Assembly: GCF_034274695.1 (NCBI RefSeq)
Contig: NZ_CP128362.1
Location: 3,164,501 to 3,228,500, forward strand
Direction: 5' to 3'
Origin: Chitinophaga sp. LS1
GTDB lineage: Bacteria; Bacteroidota; Bacteroidia; Chitinophagales; Chitinophagaceae
Length of the DNA: 64,000 nt
Shown here: piece after piece, positions 16,313-24,124 of the stretch
Numbering within the stretch: position 1 is the stretch's first letter
Layout: each line of letters opens with the position of its first letter
The notes under the pieces: model-generated
Databases searched by the model: none
Told to the model about the DNA's origin: nothing
The model's input: only the letters and a program-made list of their open reading frames with translations
Made by a program: the position numbers and the translations under genes

Positions 16313-19300
16313 TTAATTTTTCCAGATAAGAATCATAATAGGAGCGGAATTGCCGGTGAAAGTGATGGTGGAGCCAGATGAAACTGTTTTCTGGGTGCCA
16401 TTTACATCGGCGGTCATAGATATGCCGGAACCAATGGGGGCAATAGAAATTGTAAATGTTTTACCACTGGTGATGGCGGCATAATATGGCCATTCCGTGA
16501 TGGCTGTTGTCTTCACCTCTGCCGTGCTACTACTGGTATTGGTAGCGGTGATGCTGACTGTACCAGGGTCGGTACCACCTTTCTTTACTACTATTGCGAA
16601 ATTCTTACCTGAAGGGAAGCAGTAACCATTTGTATTCGCATAGGATGGTCCGTTTGCAGTAGCATATGCATTGGCCAGTGAATCAACATATTCCTGTGAT
16701 AGGGTAGACGTATACTTGCCGGCTGCCACGGTATAGGTAACGTAAGATCCTGTAGAGTCTCTGGTACAGCTGGTTTTCTGGAATGACTTACTTACAGCAG
16801 CACTGCTATATGTAGTTGTGCCGGAGGAAGAAAAGACAATGGTCAGTGTAGGTGCCAGTGACCATGATTTGCTGTAGCCCGGACTGATCGCCTTTTCTGT
16901 ACCGTTCACGGTGGCATACAGATAATTCTGGGCTGTAATGGTAATAGTATAGGTGGCATCACTGGCGATGATGGAGCATACTGCCAGCTGTGCATCTGTC
17001 GGATCGACAAAGGTCTGTTGGTATACGGTGGATCCGGTAGAGGTATTGGTAATGGCCACATTAAAGGTGCCTAAATTGCTGCTACCGGATTTCTTACTGA
17101 AGAGAAGGTTACAGGTTTGACATGCACCATTGGTATTTGCATAAGATTGTGCATTGGCTTTTGTATATCTCAGCGCTGCAGCATTGGCTGAATCCTTGCT
17201 GATAAGGGAAGAGTCGTGCCGCGCTGCTACGGTGTAGGTGACGGTTGTACCTATATAACCTGTAGAACATTCGCGGGTAGCGCTTACAGATTGTGCATCA
17301 CTGTAATAATAACAAAGACCGTTTCTGTTGGCATATACCTGTCCGCTATCGGATACTTCCTGTTTTGCCAATGCATTGGCAACTGAGAGGCTGACTGAAG
17401 AGGTGTATTTACCGGCTGCAACGGTGTAGGTAACCGCTGTTCCTTCTGCATTGGCAGCTGTACATGCCCGGGTATAGGTACCACTTTGTGCCTCATTGCT
17501 CCACGTACAGGTACTGTTGGCATAGCGTTGCCCCAGTGAGTCAAGACGTGATTTTGCTTTTGTATTCGCATCGTCCTGGCTGATGGTGGATGTATCTGCA
17601 CCTTCTGAAAGGGTATAGGTGACTGTTGTACCTACACCATTATCGGTGCATGTTGCAGTAAAAGTGTCTGTCATTTGCTGACTCAGGAAATAACTACAGT
17701 CTCCCATCAGGTCTGCATACGCCTGTCCGTTTGACTGAATATCGGCGAGTGCTTTTGCATTGGCATCACTCACACTTACGCTTGAGCTATATTTACCAGC
17801 ATCGACCGCATAAGTAATGGAGGTAGTGGTTCCACTCAGTGTACAGGTTTTGCTGAAAGTTTGACTTTGATAATCGTTGTAATAGGTAGTGCCTTCACAC
17901 CTGTTTATATCGCCGGCATAGTTGTAGCAATACATTTTCAGGATGTTCTTATCCTTATTCCTGATTAGTTTCAGCCGGTTCAATCCGTCGAATTCATAGT
18001 ACAGGGTATGATTTCCTTCATCTGATTTACTGCTCATACCTACCAGTGGTAAATAAGAATAGTGGCTCATTTGTGATGCTGCGGGTCGTAGTGCCACTTC
18101 ATCAAACCATACTTTACCACTACCCTGGTTATCGAGGCGAAGGCTGATGTAGGCGACGCCGGCAGGGATGCTATATTCTTTTTCGAGATATACCCATTGC
18201 CCGGTGGTGGATGTAGATACATTATCTATATAGGTATAGCTGCCTGTTTCGCTGCTGGTCTTCATGAGTAAACTGATGGCTGCCCCCGGACCATTACTGT
18301 ATACCCAACCGGAATAGCGGAAGGAAGTAGCGGTTGTCAATGCGACATTGCACCAGGAAGCATTGGTATAGGTACTACTTCCTGTAGTCAGACCTGCATA
18401 GGTGCCGGTATGAGATAGGGTCGCATCGCGGGTGATACCTGTCCAGCTGTCAGCATCTTCAAATCCATCGTACATGACCTGGTTAATAGCAGCACCTGCT
18501 GTTTGTGATACAGGGTAGGTGCCATTGGCAGACCAGGTAAACGCAGAAGTGAGACCATTGCCATCTCTAAGCTGGCAGATGTTGCCATACTTACCATAGC
18601 TCTGATAGGCCGTCGTGATGGCAGGTAAGCTGTTATCATTACCGAATTGCCAGTTGCTGTCAATTTTTGGTGCGATCAGGCTGTCATTAGCACTCCAGCT
18701 GTCGCTATAAATGGTATGTTTATAACTTAATAAGGTACTGTTGGTATAGTTGCCCTGCCAGTAGGGTTGACGAAGCATGTTTTTAGTCACCATGTGGTCC
18801 AGCACACCAGCATTTACATCTGTACTGCTATGTTCACCGGGGTAGCGCATTTCTGTGACCAGGGTATCATTTTTACTATTGAGTTTTGTGATTTTTTGAG
18901 GATAGTTTTTATCATTATAGGTGTAGTTGACCGTATTAGTGAATACAGTACCATTATCATCGTAGTTATTATCTGTAACAGCAGCCAGATGCCGCCCACC
19001 GCTTTTTACCATGTAGACAAATGAACTGTAGTCAGTATAAGAGTCTACACAATGCTCAGAGGTAGCGTATTCTATTGTCGGGTACACCATGAGGGCAGAG
19101 TCCTGACTAAAGTTGAATAGCTCCCAGGTATTGACTGATTCTTTTATAAGTGAAAAGGAGCTGTCAGTGCTGTTGAATTTATAATACGAAGTCTTTATTG
19201 GCAATTCATCTGAAAGCCCGTTATCAATTCTTTCCTTTCCTCCAAGGGCAGATTGGTTACCAATGGTGACAAAGTCATTGGGTATATTAAAAGTAAACAT

Positions 19301-21466
19301 TGTTTTACCATTGGGGCGGGTATTGCTGTATTCATACTTTGTAACATAAGGGTACAATACATTCGCTCCCTGGAAGGTGACAGTAGGATAGGTAGATTGG
19401 GCGATATAAGTATATTTGTTACCATCTTCCGTTTTACAACCAGTAGAAGATACCGCGACATATCTCCTGGTTCCGGTAGTGTAAAAGATATTAGTCATCA
19501 TATCGTCCGCTGAAGTAGGCATGTAGCCAATACCAGATTCATTTTCCCCATACTTATACACATCTTTCTTCTGTAGGGTATTGTCAAGATTATAACTACT
19601 GATTGTTTCTACACGGATTCCACCACCATATTTGTATTTTGTACTATTGTCCGGAACGGCGATGGAAATGATTGCAGTCACCGTAGTAGTGGGTAGATCA
19701 TTGATCCCCACGTATAACTGGTATGTATGACTGGTATCGCAGGTGTAAGTGGCCGTGAGCGTATGAGCTGTCCCGTTTGTACCTGCATTGAGATAGGTAT
19801 CAGAATTCCAGCTGGCTACTATTTTGGCAGTGGTAAGATCTCTCAGCTGTACCTCCTGTGCATAACTCAGCGGTGGATTGGCAGAAGATGCTGAAAAATC
19901 TATTGAGATATCCAGCTCGTAATAATCCTGGTTATTGTTAGGAGGTCTGACCTGGAATGTCGTTGTGGCACTATCCCAGCCATAAGTGACGCCTACCTTT
20001 GCAGGACCGGCCAGTGTGATGGAAGCTATTGTAGAATCTTTATTATCAGGTGTTCTCTCATATTTATTCATGGCATAATCGTAAGTGGTATACCCTCCGG
20101 TTGGATAGGTCACCTTATTCAGGATTCCTGCCATAATATATGTTTCAGAAGCGGACCTGTCTGCAGTGCCTAACTTCCCATACTTTTGAATTTCTGTCTG
20201 AGACGGGAGTTGTTTGGGCATGAGGGTGTATTGTGTTACACCATTGTAGAATCCCCACCAATCCTGTGAACAGGATAAGGTATTGGGTAAGGTTGTGCTG
20301 TTGTAATTGAAGGTATACTTTTCTGGTTGTTCTCCATTCAGATCCTCGTTGGAAAATGAAAGGAGTTTGAGCCGGTAATCTGTAAAGCTGGGATATGAAT
20401 TACCCGTGTAAAAGTAACTATAGTTAAATGAAACCTTTTTAACACGGTTGTAAGTGCCATTATCATTGCTATATACGACAATGCTGTCCAGCGCATTGCC
20501 TGCATAGTCGGCCCTGACGGTATTGGCATAGAACTTCACTTTCCCCTGACGGAAAATGATTTCACTGATTTTAGGTACGTTATTATAAGAGTAAGAGATG
20601 GTTTTGACAACTTCATCTGCTACATAGGAGGCCGCATCATCTGTACCAGATACGTTCTTGCGATATACCTTATTAAAGGTTAGTACGTCGTCGGCGGCTT
20701 TATCACCGTTACCTGTGACGGTTGCATAGTTAAATAGCACACTGTCTGCACCATCATTGGATATGATTTTAGTCAGGTTCCAGCCGATGACGTGTGTTTG
20801 CAGACCTGAATTATCAGTAGTCGTGTTGAATTTTTGTGTAAAGAAATAGCGGCTACCATCGTCATCTGTGATTACATAGTTATTATCACTGGTATGTGTA
20901 ATGCTGACAGGTTGATAGGGGGCGGTGACAAAATTCTTCTGGTCCCTGGAATATAGAAACCGCCCGGATTTACCAGTGAAATTATAATTGAAAAAATCTG
21001 GTTGCAGGTCAGGCCTGCTTTCGTAATAGTTTTTTCGTCCATCATAAGTCACCACACTACCAAAACTGTTAATAGGTGTGCTTTGATTAAACCAACCATA
21101 GGTTTCTGTCTCATCTTCATCTCCCCTGATCTGGCGCGCGATAGAGCCGCCTGCCATAAGTGACCATCCAAGACCTACCCATGTTGCTTTTTGGCCGACC
21201 TTTATGCCGGATGCATGGTAACTGAGTGAAATTGGGACCTTGATCCAGCCTGTATTGATTTCATAAAGCGGGTAAGAAATCTGGGGGACGCCGGTCATCA
21301 TGCTGACCGGGGTGCTATTGTACTTAAAGAGTTCTGCCTGTTCTGCGGGTAGTGGTATAATGGACGGGGATTGTCCCTTTCCCCAATGACAAATACTTAA
21401 TAACATCCACAGAAATAAAATCGTCTTAGTACGGGTGCGGGTTGTGATATACATAATTGAATACAA
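16313..21466 (-). CDS. Large secreted protein with SpvB/RHS-like N-terminus, carbohydrate-binding-like domain and DUF5977 repeats
   Basis: The product has 1717 residues and an N-terminal signal peptide (about 1-32). The next part (about 35-430) has the VPISLSYHASGIKVGQKAT and WVGLGWSLMAGG motifs typical of Bacteroidota proteins encoded just upstream of DUF6443-RHS genes. A jelly-roll CBM_4_9-like segment lies about 995-1135 (FEDADSWTG to VWFDEVALRP). Five Cys-bounded DUF5977-like repeats (pattern ...TVTYTVAAGKYTSS...ANA...YAN..G.C) occupy about 1205-1615, with Ig-like inserts. The C-terminus is beta-rich. It is cotranscribed with the intact RHS gene (4-bp spacing). It is probably a surface-exposed partner in delivery or display of the RHS protein (inference). 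Confidence 0.8.
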   Translation of the reverse strand: MYSIMYITTRTRTKTILFLWMLLSICHWGKGQSPSIIPLPAEQAELFKYNSTPVSMMTGVPQISYPLYEINTGWIKVPISLSYHASGIKVGQKATWVGLGWSLMAGGSIARQIRGDEDETETYGWFNQSTPINSFGSVVTYDGRKNYYESRPDLQPDFFNYNFTGKSGRFLYSRDQKNFVTAPYQPVSITHTSDNNYVITDDDGSRYFFTQKFNTTTDNSGLQTHVIGWNLTKIISNDGADSVLFNYATVTGNGDKAADDVLTFNKVYRKNVSGTDDAASYVADEVVKTISYSYNNVPKISEIIFRQGKVKFYANTVRADYAGNALDSIVVYSNDNGTYNRVKKVSFNYSYFYTGNSYPSFTDYRLKLLSFSNEDLNGEQPEKYTFNYNSTTLPNTLSCSQDWWGFYNGVTQYTLMPKQLPSQTEIQKYGKLGTADRSASETYIMAGILNKVTYPTGGYTTYDYAMNKYERTPDNKDSTIASITLAGPAKVGVTYGWDSATTTFQVRPPNNNQDYYELDISIDFSASSANPPLSYAQEVQLRDLTTAKIVASWNSDTYLNAGTNGTAHTLTATYTCDTSHTYQLYVGINDLPTTTVTAIISIAVPDNSTKYKYGGGIRVETISSYNLDNTLQKKDVYKYGENESGIGYMPTSADDMMTNIFYTTGTRRYVAVSSTGCKTEDGNKYTYIAQSTYPTVTFQGANVLYPYVTKYEYSNTRPNGKTMFTFNIPNDFVTIGNQSALGGKERIDNGLSDELPIKTSYYKFNSTDSSFSLIKESVNTWELFNFSQDSALMVYPTIEYATSEHCVDSYTDYSSFVYMVKSGGRHLAAVTDNNYDDNGTVFTNTVNYTYNDKNYPQKITKLNSKNDTLVTEMRYPGEHSSTDVNAGVLDHMVTKNMLRQPYWQGNYTNSTLLSYKHTIYSDSWSANDSLIAPKIDSNWQFGNDNSLPAITTAYQSYGKYGNICQLRDGNGLTSAFTWSANGTYPVSQTAGAAINQVMYDGFEDADSWTGITRDATLSHTGTYAGLTTGSSTYTNASWCNVALTTATSFRYSGWVYSNGPGAAISLLMKTSSETGSYTYIDNVSTSTTGQWVYLEKEYSIPAGVAYISLRLDNQGSGKVWFDEVALRPAASQMSHYSYLPLVGMSSKSDEGNHTLYYEFDGLNRLKLIRNKDKNILKMYCYNYAGDINRCEGTTYYNDYQSQTFSKTCTLSGTTTSITYAVDAGKYSSSVSVSDANAKALADIQSNGQAYADLMGDCSYFLSQQMTDTFTATCTDNGVGTTVTYTLSEGADTSTISQDDANTKAKSRLDSLGQRYANSTCTWSNEAQSGTYTRACTAANAEGTAVTYTVAAGKYTSSVSLSVANALAKQEVSDSGQVYANRNGLCYYYSDAQSVSATRECSTGYIGTTVTYTVAARHDSSLISKDSANAAALRYTKANAQSYANTNGACQTCNLLFSKKSGSSNLGTFNVAITNTSTGSTVYQQTFVDPTDAQLAVCSIIASDATYTITITAQNYLYATVNGTEKAISPGYSKSWSLAPTLTIVFSSSGTTTYSSAAVSKSFQKTSCTRDSTGSYVTYTVAAGKYTSTLSQEYVDSLANAYATANGPSYANTNGYCFPSGKNFAIVVKKGGTDPGTVSITATNTSSSTAEVKTTAITEWPYYAAITSGKTFTISIAPIGSGISMTADVNGTQKTVSSGSTITFTGNSAPIMILIWKN

Positions 21467-21778
21467 AAAATGGCAAAGGGATTACACACCTAATAATAAG
21501 GTACAGGTAATGGTTTTGATTCGAACTACAATGCAGTGGAGAAATGGTATGAATTACCTAAATTTAATCAAGCTGTTTTCTAATAAATGTAGAAAAATAT
21601 GGAAAGGCTATTTTTATGGATGAATGCCGGGAAATAGGCTTTGAGTATGCGAGTCATGCAGATAGAATAAGTGTGCTATGCTGGTTTTAAAAAGGTTCTT
21701 TTTTAGTGTTAGGCCAGCTGGGGGGCAATCGAACTTTTTTATCGAAGATTTGAATAAAATCGATACTTTTTATAAATT
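21467..21778. other. Intergenic region between divergent toxin-island genes
   Basis: This 312-bp stretch separates the start of the DUF5977 protein gene (minus) from the small plus-strand gene at 21779. It must hold the promoter of the RHS operon, but I find no exact TAnnTTTG element. A plus-strand frame of 25-30 codons (GNGFDSNYNAVEKWYELPKF, ending at TAA near 21568) reads protein-like but has stops upstream and no initiator; it may be another toxin-tail remnant. Confidence 0.4.
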
Positions 21779-22012
21779 ATGGCACACTACAACAACTACT
21801 GTTTATTTATAGGTGTAAGTGCAGCAAATGGTAATCCATATACAAGTCTGCCTGGCAATAATAATAATAATAATAATAGATCAATGATGTCAGCAAATTT
21901 TACAGTAACTATGGATGATATGGGTGTTTTTACTGGAGTTCAACAAGGGAACAAAACTTATAGTATAACGGATTGGAATAAGATGAACCAAAATAAACCA
22001 ACAGTTCAGTAG
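21779..22012 (+). CDS. Small protein with Asn run, possible toxin-tail remnant
   Basis: The 77-residue product is uncharacterised. It carries seven consecutive Asn encoded by seven AAT triplets (21857-21877), then TVTMDDMGVFTGVQQGNKTY. There is no signal peptide. It is followed 6 bp later by a membrane-protein gene on the same strand, repeating the toxin-then-membrane-immunity arrangement of the other cassettes. It may be the tail of a lost RHS protein given a chance start, or a genuine small gene. Confidence 0.4.
   Translation: MAHYNNYCLFIGVSAANGNPYTSLPGNNNNNNNRSMMSANFTVTMDDMGVFTGVQQGNKTYSITDWNKMNQNKPTVQ
21857..21877 (+). repeat. AAT trinucleotide microsatellite inside a coding frame
   Basis: Seven AAT units encode seven consecutive Asn. 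Changes in unit number would alter length without shifting the frame. Confidence 0.8.
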
Positions 22013-22018
22013 TAAAAT

Positions 22019-22420
22019 ATGAAAATTATCAAGACAAATTGGATTAATATTATAGGTGTTTTTATAGCAGTTTTTTTATATGCTATTGCCTTAAATCTAA
22101 TTGATACAAATGTATCAAGGAACTTATTCCAGTCGGTACTTCCCGCTTTAATATTAGTTTGCTTGTACGGACTTGTTTTTTGGGTGTTGTTAATATTATT
22201 ATTAGTAATACTTGATTTACTACTTGATTTACTACTTATTGTTAAAAAAACAAGCAATCCCAGAGTAAAGCTACTGATTGAATGGTTAATTATAGGTAGC
22301 CCCTTTACTTATTGGGCAGTTAGATACGGGCAGGGAATATTTATAGCTGGTGTTATATCCCTTTTAATAACACAATTTATCCGTTGGAAACATATAAAGG
22401 CTGTATTAAAGGCTAACTGA
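22019..22420 (+). CDS. Small membrane protein, candidate immunity protein
   Basis: The 133-residue product has four predicted membrane segments (about residues 9-27, 38-75 as two closely spaced Leu/Val-rich helices, and 86-118). No family is recognised. It starts 6 bp after the small Asn-rich gene and ends at a bidirectional terminator. The immunity assignment is by analogy with other membrane proteins in the island. Confidence 0.5.
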   Translation: MKIIKTNWINIIGVFIAVFLYAIALNLIDTNVSRNLFQSVLPALILVCLYGLVFWVLLILLLVILDLLLDLLLIVKKTSNPRVKLLIEWLIIGSPFTYWAVRYGQGIFIAGVISLLITQFIRWKHIKAVLKAN

Positions 22421-22430
22421 GATACTACAA

Positions 22431-22456
22431 AAGCCGCAGGTGATTGCCTGCGGCTT
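22431..22456. terminator. Bidirectional terminator hairpin
   Basis: Arms AAGCCGCAGG and CCTGCGGCTT enclose a 6-nt loop (TGATTG). It lies between the convergent membrane-protein gene and the third XRE gene, with a weak T-tract on the plus side and TTTTGTAG on the minus side. It shares the CCGCAGG stem with the terminator at 11736-11764. Confidence 0.75.
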
Positions 22457-22458
22457 CT

Positions 22459-22785
22459 TTATGAGTTAAAGGCTTTTTTAGCCTTAGTATTTTGAATAAT
22501 GTTATCAATAAGGAAATACACCTTCTCTTTAGTATCCTCATCGAGCTTCTCAATGTCCTGGATACGTTGCAGCGTTTTTTTATCAAAGTGAGCGTTAATC
22601 CCTTCACCCACCAGGTAATCCAGTGATACGCCCAGTGCGTCAGCAATCCGTTTTGCGAAATCGATGAATGGCGTAGCATCCCCACGCTCATACTTGCCTA
22701 TAATCTCTCTGTATACGTTGCTCTCCACAGCCAGGTCTGCAGATCCGTCTGAATTCCCTAAAAATAACAGATTTTTGATTCCAGG
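22459..22785 (-). pseudogene. XRE-family regulator lacking its first helices (XRE-3)
   Basis: From the GTG at 22728 (89 codons) the product has the recognition region (IIGKYERGDATP), IADALGVSLDYLVGEG and the tail FDKKTLQRIQDIEKLDEDTK shared with XRE-1 and XRE-2. The first helix and the start MTxGEHI present in the paralogues are missing. Upstream the frame continues as IKNLLFLGNSDGSADLAV to a stop near 22787, with only ADLAV resembling an XRE. The DNA-binding domain is therefore incomplete and the gene is probably a 5'-truncated remnant. Confidence 0.6.
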
Positions 22786-22814
22786 ATCAATTTAATAATA
22801 AATATAATATTGTT

Positions 22815-23114
22815 ATGTCAGAAATACTTTCGTGGATTTCACAATGGATGACTTCTAATTGTAATGGATCTTGGGAACATATGTATGGAGTAAAAATTGG
22901 TACCCTTGATAATCCTGGTTGGTATGTTACAATTGACTTGACTGATACAGAACTAGAAAGCTTGGAGATGGAAACAGATGTAATAGAAAATACTGAAGAT
23001 GATTGGTATTACTATAAGGTTAAGGATAAAAAATATTTTGGTGCCGGAGATTTAAATAAATTAGAATTCTTGCTTTATGCATTTAAAGACTTAGTAGAAA
23101 AACATAAGGCGTAA
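22815..23114 (+). CDS. Imm53-like immunity protein, orphan
   Basis: The 99-residue product fits the Imm53 family pattern: LSWISQWMTSNCNGSWEHMY, then GVKIGTLDNPGWYVTIDL. Imm53 proteins are established immunity proteins of polymorphic toxin systems. No cognate toxin lies upstream; the neighbour is the truncated XRE gene on the other strand. Its stop codon TAA (23112-23114) lies inside the terminal repeat of a small mobile-element remnant, so the last residues may have been altered by that insertion. Orphan immunity genes can protect against toxins of sister strains (known for these systems). Confidence 0.75.
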   Translation: MSEILSWISQWMTSNCNGSWEHMYGVKIGTLDNPGWYVTIDLTDTELESLEMETDVIENTEDDWYYYKVKDKKYFGAGDLNKLEFLLYAFKDLVEKHKA

Positions 23115-23259
23115 AATATTTTGTGTAAACCCCTTCCCCATTGTTTGAAACCCTGCCGGGATGGGGAGGGGGGAATGGCGCGGCAGCAGCGCCTTCCCCG
23201 GTTTTGGGGCCTATTGAGATAATTCACCACCATAGGCCATTTACACAGGAAATTTTACA
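23111..23259. mobile_element. MITE-like remnant with IS256-type terminal repeats
   Basis: This 149-bp element is bounded by 19-bp imperfect inverted repeats, GTAAAATATTTTGTGTAAA and GTAAAATTTCCTGTGTAAA (complement), with three mismatches. It contains GC-rich sequence but no reading frame. The repeats resemble those of IS256-family elements in Bacteroidota (from memory, not searched). It overlaps the end of the Imm53 gene. Confidence 0.5.
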
Positions 23260-23796
23260 GTCTCAAATATGTTAAGTCCAGTTGCTAGAGGGGTGTGGTT
23301 CCCAATGGGGTATGATTTGTAATAGTTTAGATTTGATCCAACAGTCGGGGTTAATATTTTGGGGCAGCTGGCAATATTGTCCAGCTGTTTTACTTTTGCA
23401 AAAGATAGTGTTTCCTCAAAAGTTGCATTGGAGGGCCAATACGTACCGGATGTGAATTTTATAGCGCCTGTTTGGCTTAATATGATTTCGCCAATTATAT
23501 ACGGGACGAAAAACAGGTATTTCCATGAAGGCCTCCTTTCTTGCGCTAATGCAATACAAATTTCGTTAAAATGATAGATTGATCAGCATTGATTAAGTGA
23601 TTCTGTTTTCAGATTACCCCAAAAGCGTAAATAAAAGTGTAAAACAATACAACGCTAATGAGATGAAAAGTAACAGCATCAAAAGAACAGGGTGCGATAG
23701 AGAGTTTGACGATTAAATAGATATAAAGAAGAAGTAGTAATAAAGTATCAAAAAAACGAAGATTCGACTTTTTGAGAGGCTACAACCTAAAAAAAT
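23260..23796. other. Non-coding stretch
   Basis: No credible gene is seen. A 71-codon plus-strand frame (23359-23574) has biased, non-protein-like composition and no neighbours to support it. The stretch is AT-rich and marks the border between the toxin island and the chromosomal backbone starting at the tRNA. Confidence 0.5.
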
Positions 23797-23830
23797 AAAC
23801 CGCTGAAAATGAATTTCTCAGCGGTTTAAA
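23797..23830 (-). terminator. Terminator after tRNA-Gln
   Basis: Arms AAACCGCTGA (23797-23806) and TCAGCGGTTT (23818-23827) flank an 11-nt loop. On the minus strand it is followed by a T-rich tract. It lies just downstream of the tRNA gene. Confidence 0.7.
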
Positions 23831-23851
23831 AAAGATTCTCTTTTTGAGTAG

Positions 23852-23922
23852 TTGCCTGACCTGGATTCGAACCAAGACAAACAGAGTCAGAGTCTGTCGT
23901 ACTACCGTTATACTATCAGGCA
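23852..23922 (-). tRNA. tRNA-Gln (anticodon CUG)
   Basis: The minus strand folds as a complete cloverleaf: acceptor stem TGCCTGA/TCAGGCA, anticodon stem ACAGA/TCTGT around loop CTCTGAC (anticodon CTG, reading CAG), and T-loop TTCGAAT. CCA is not encoded. It marks the edge of the toxin island, although no attachment-site duplication is visible. Confidence 0.9.
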
Positions 23923-24074
23923 ATAGTTATTCGTTGTTCGGGACGGCAAAATTATAACTTTCTAAAATAAAAAGCAAAATTTATTTTAGAAAGTTCTGAA
24001 CCTTTCCATGAATCCCCGCTATAACTGCCACTGACGGGGATATAGCCTTGCGCTTGCCACTAAAATCAGGCAAT

Positions 24075-24105
24075 AAAAAAGCCCCGCTTATTAAGCAGGG
24101 CTTTC
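24075..24105 (-). terminator. Terminator of the subtilase gene
   Basis: Stem AAAGCCC...GGGCTTT with GCTTA/TAAGC inner pairing, followed on the minus strand by a T-run. It lies about 20 bp beyond the stop codon of the protease gene. Confidence 0.8.
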
Positions 24106-24124
24106 CTTCTATAAAAAGAATAGA

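Noticed and set aside
21857..21877. AAT run as a phase-variation switch
   Set aside because: A triplet repeat cannot shift the frame; only the Asn-run length would vary.
23359..23574. 71-codon plus-strand frame in the gap before the tRNA
   Set aside because: No motif, signal or neighbour support.
23852..23922. tRNA-Gln as an integration site for the toxin island
   Set aside because: No integrase gene and no repeated tRNA 3' end were seen; proximity alone is not enough.
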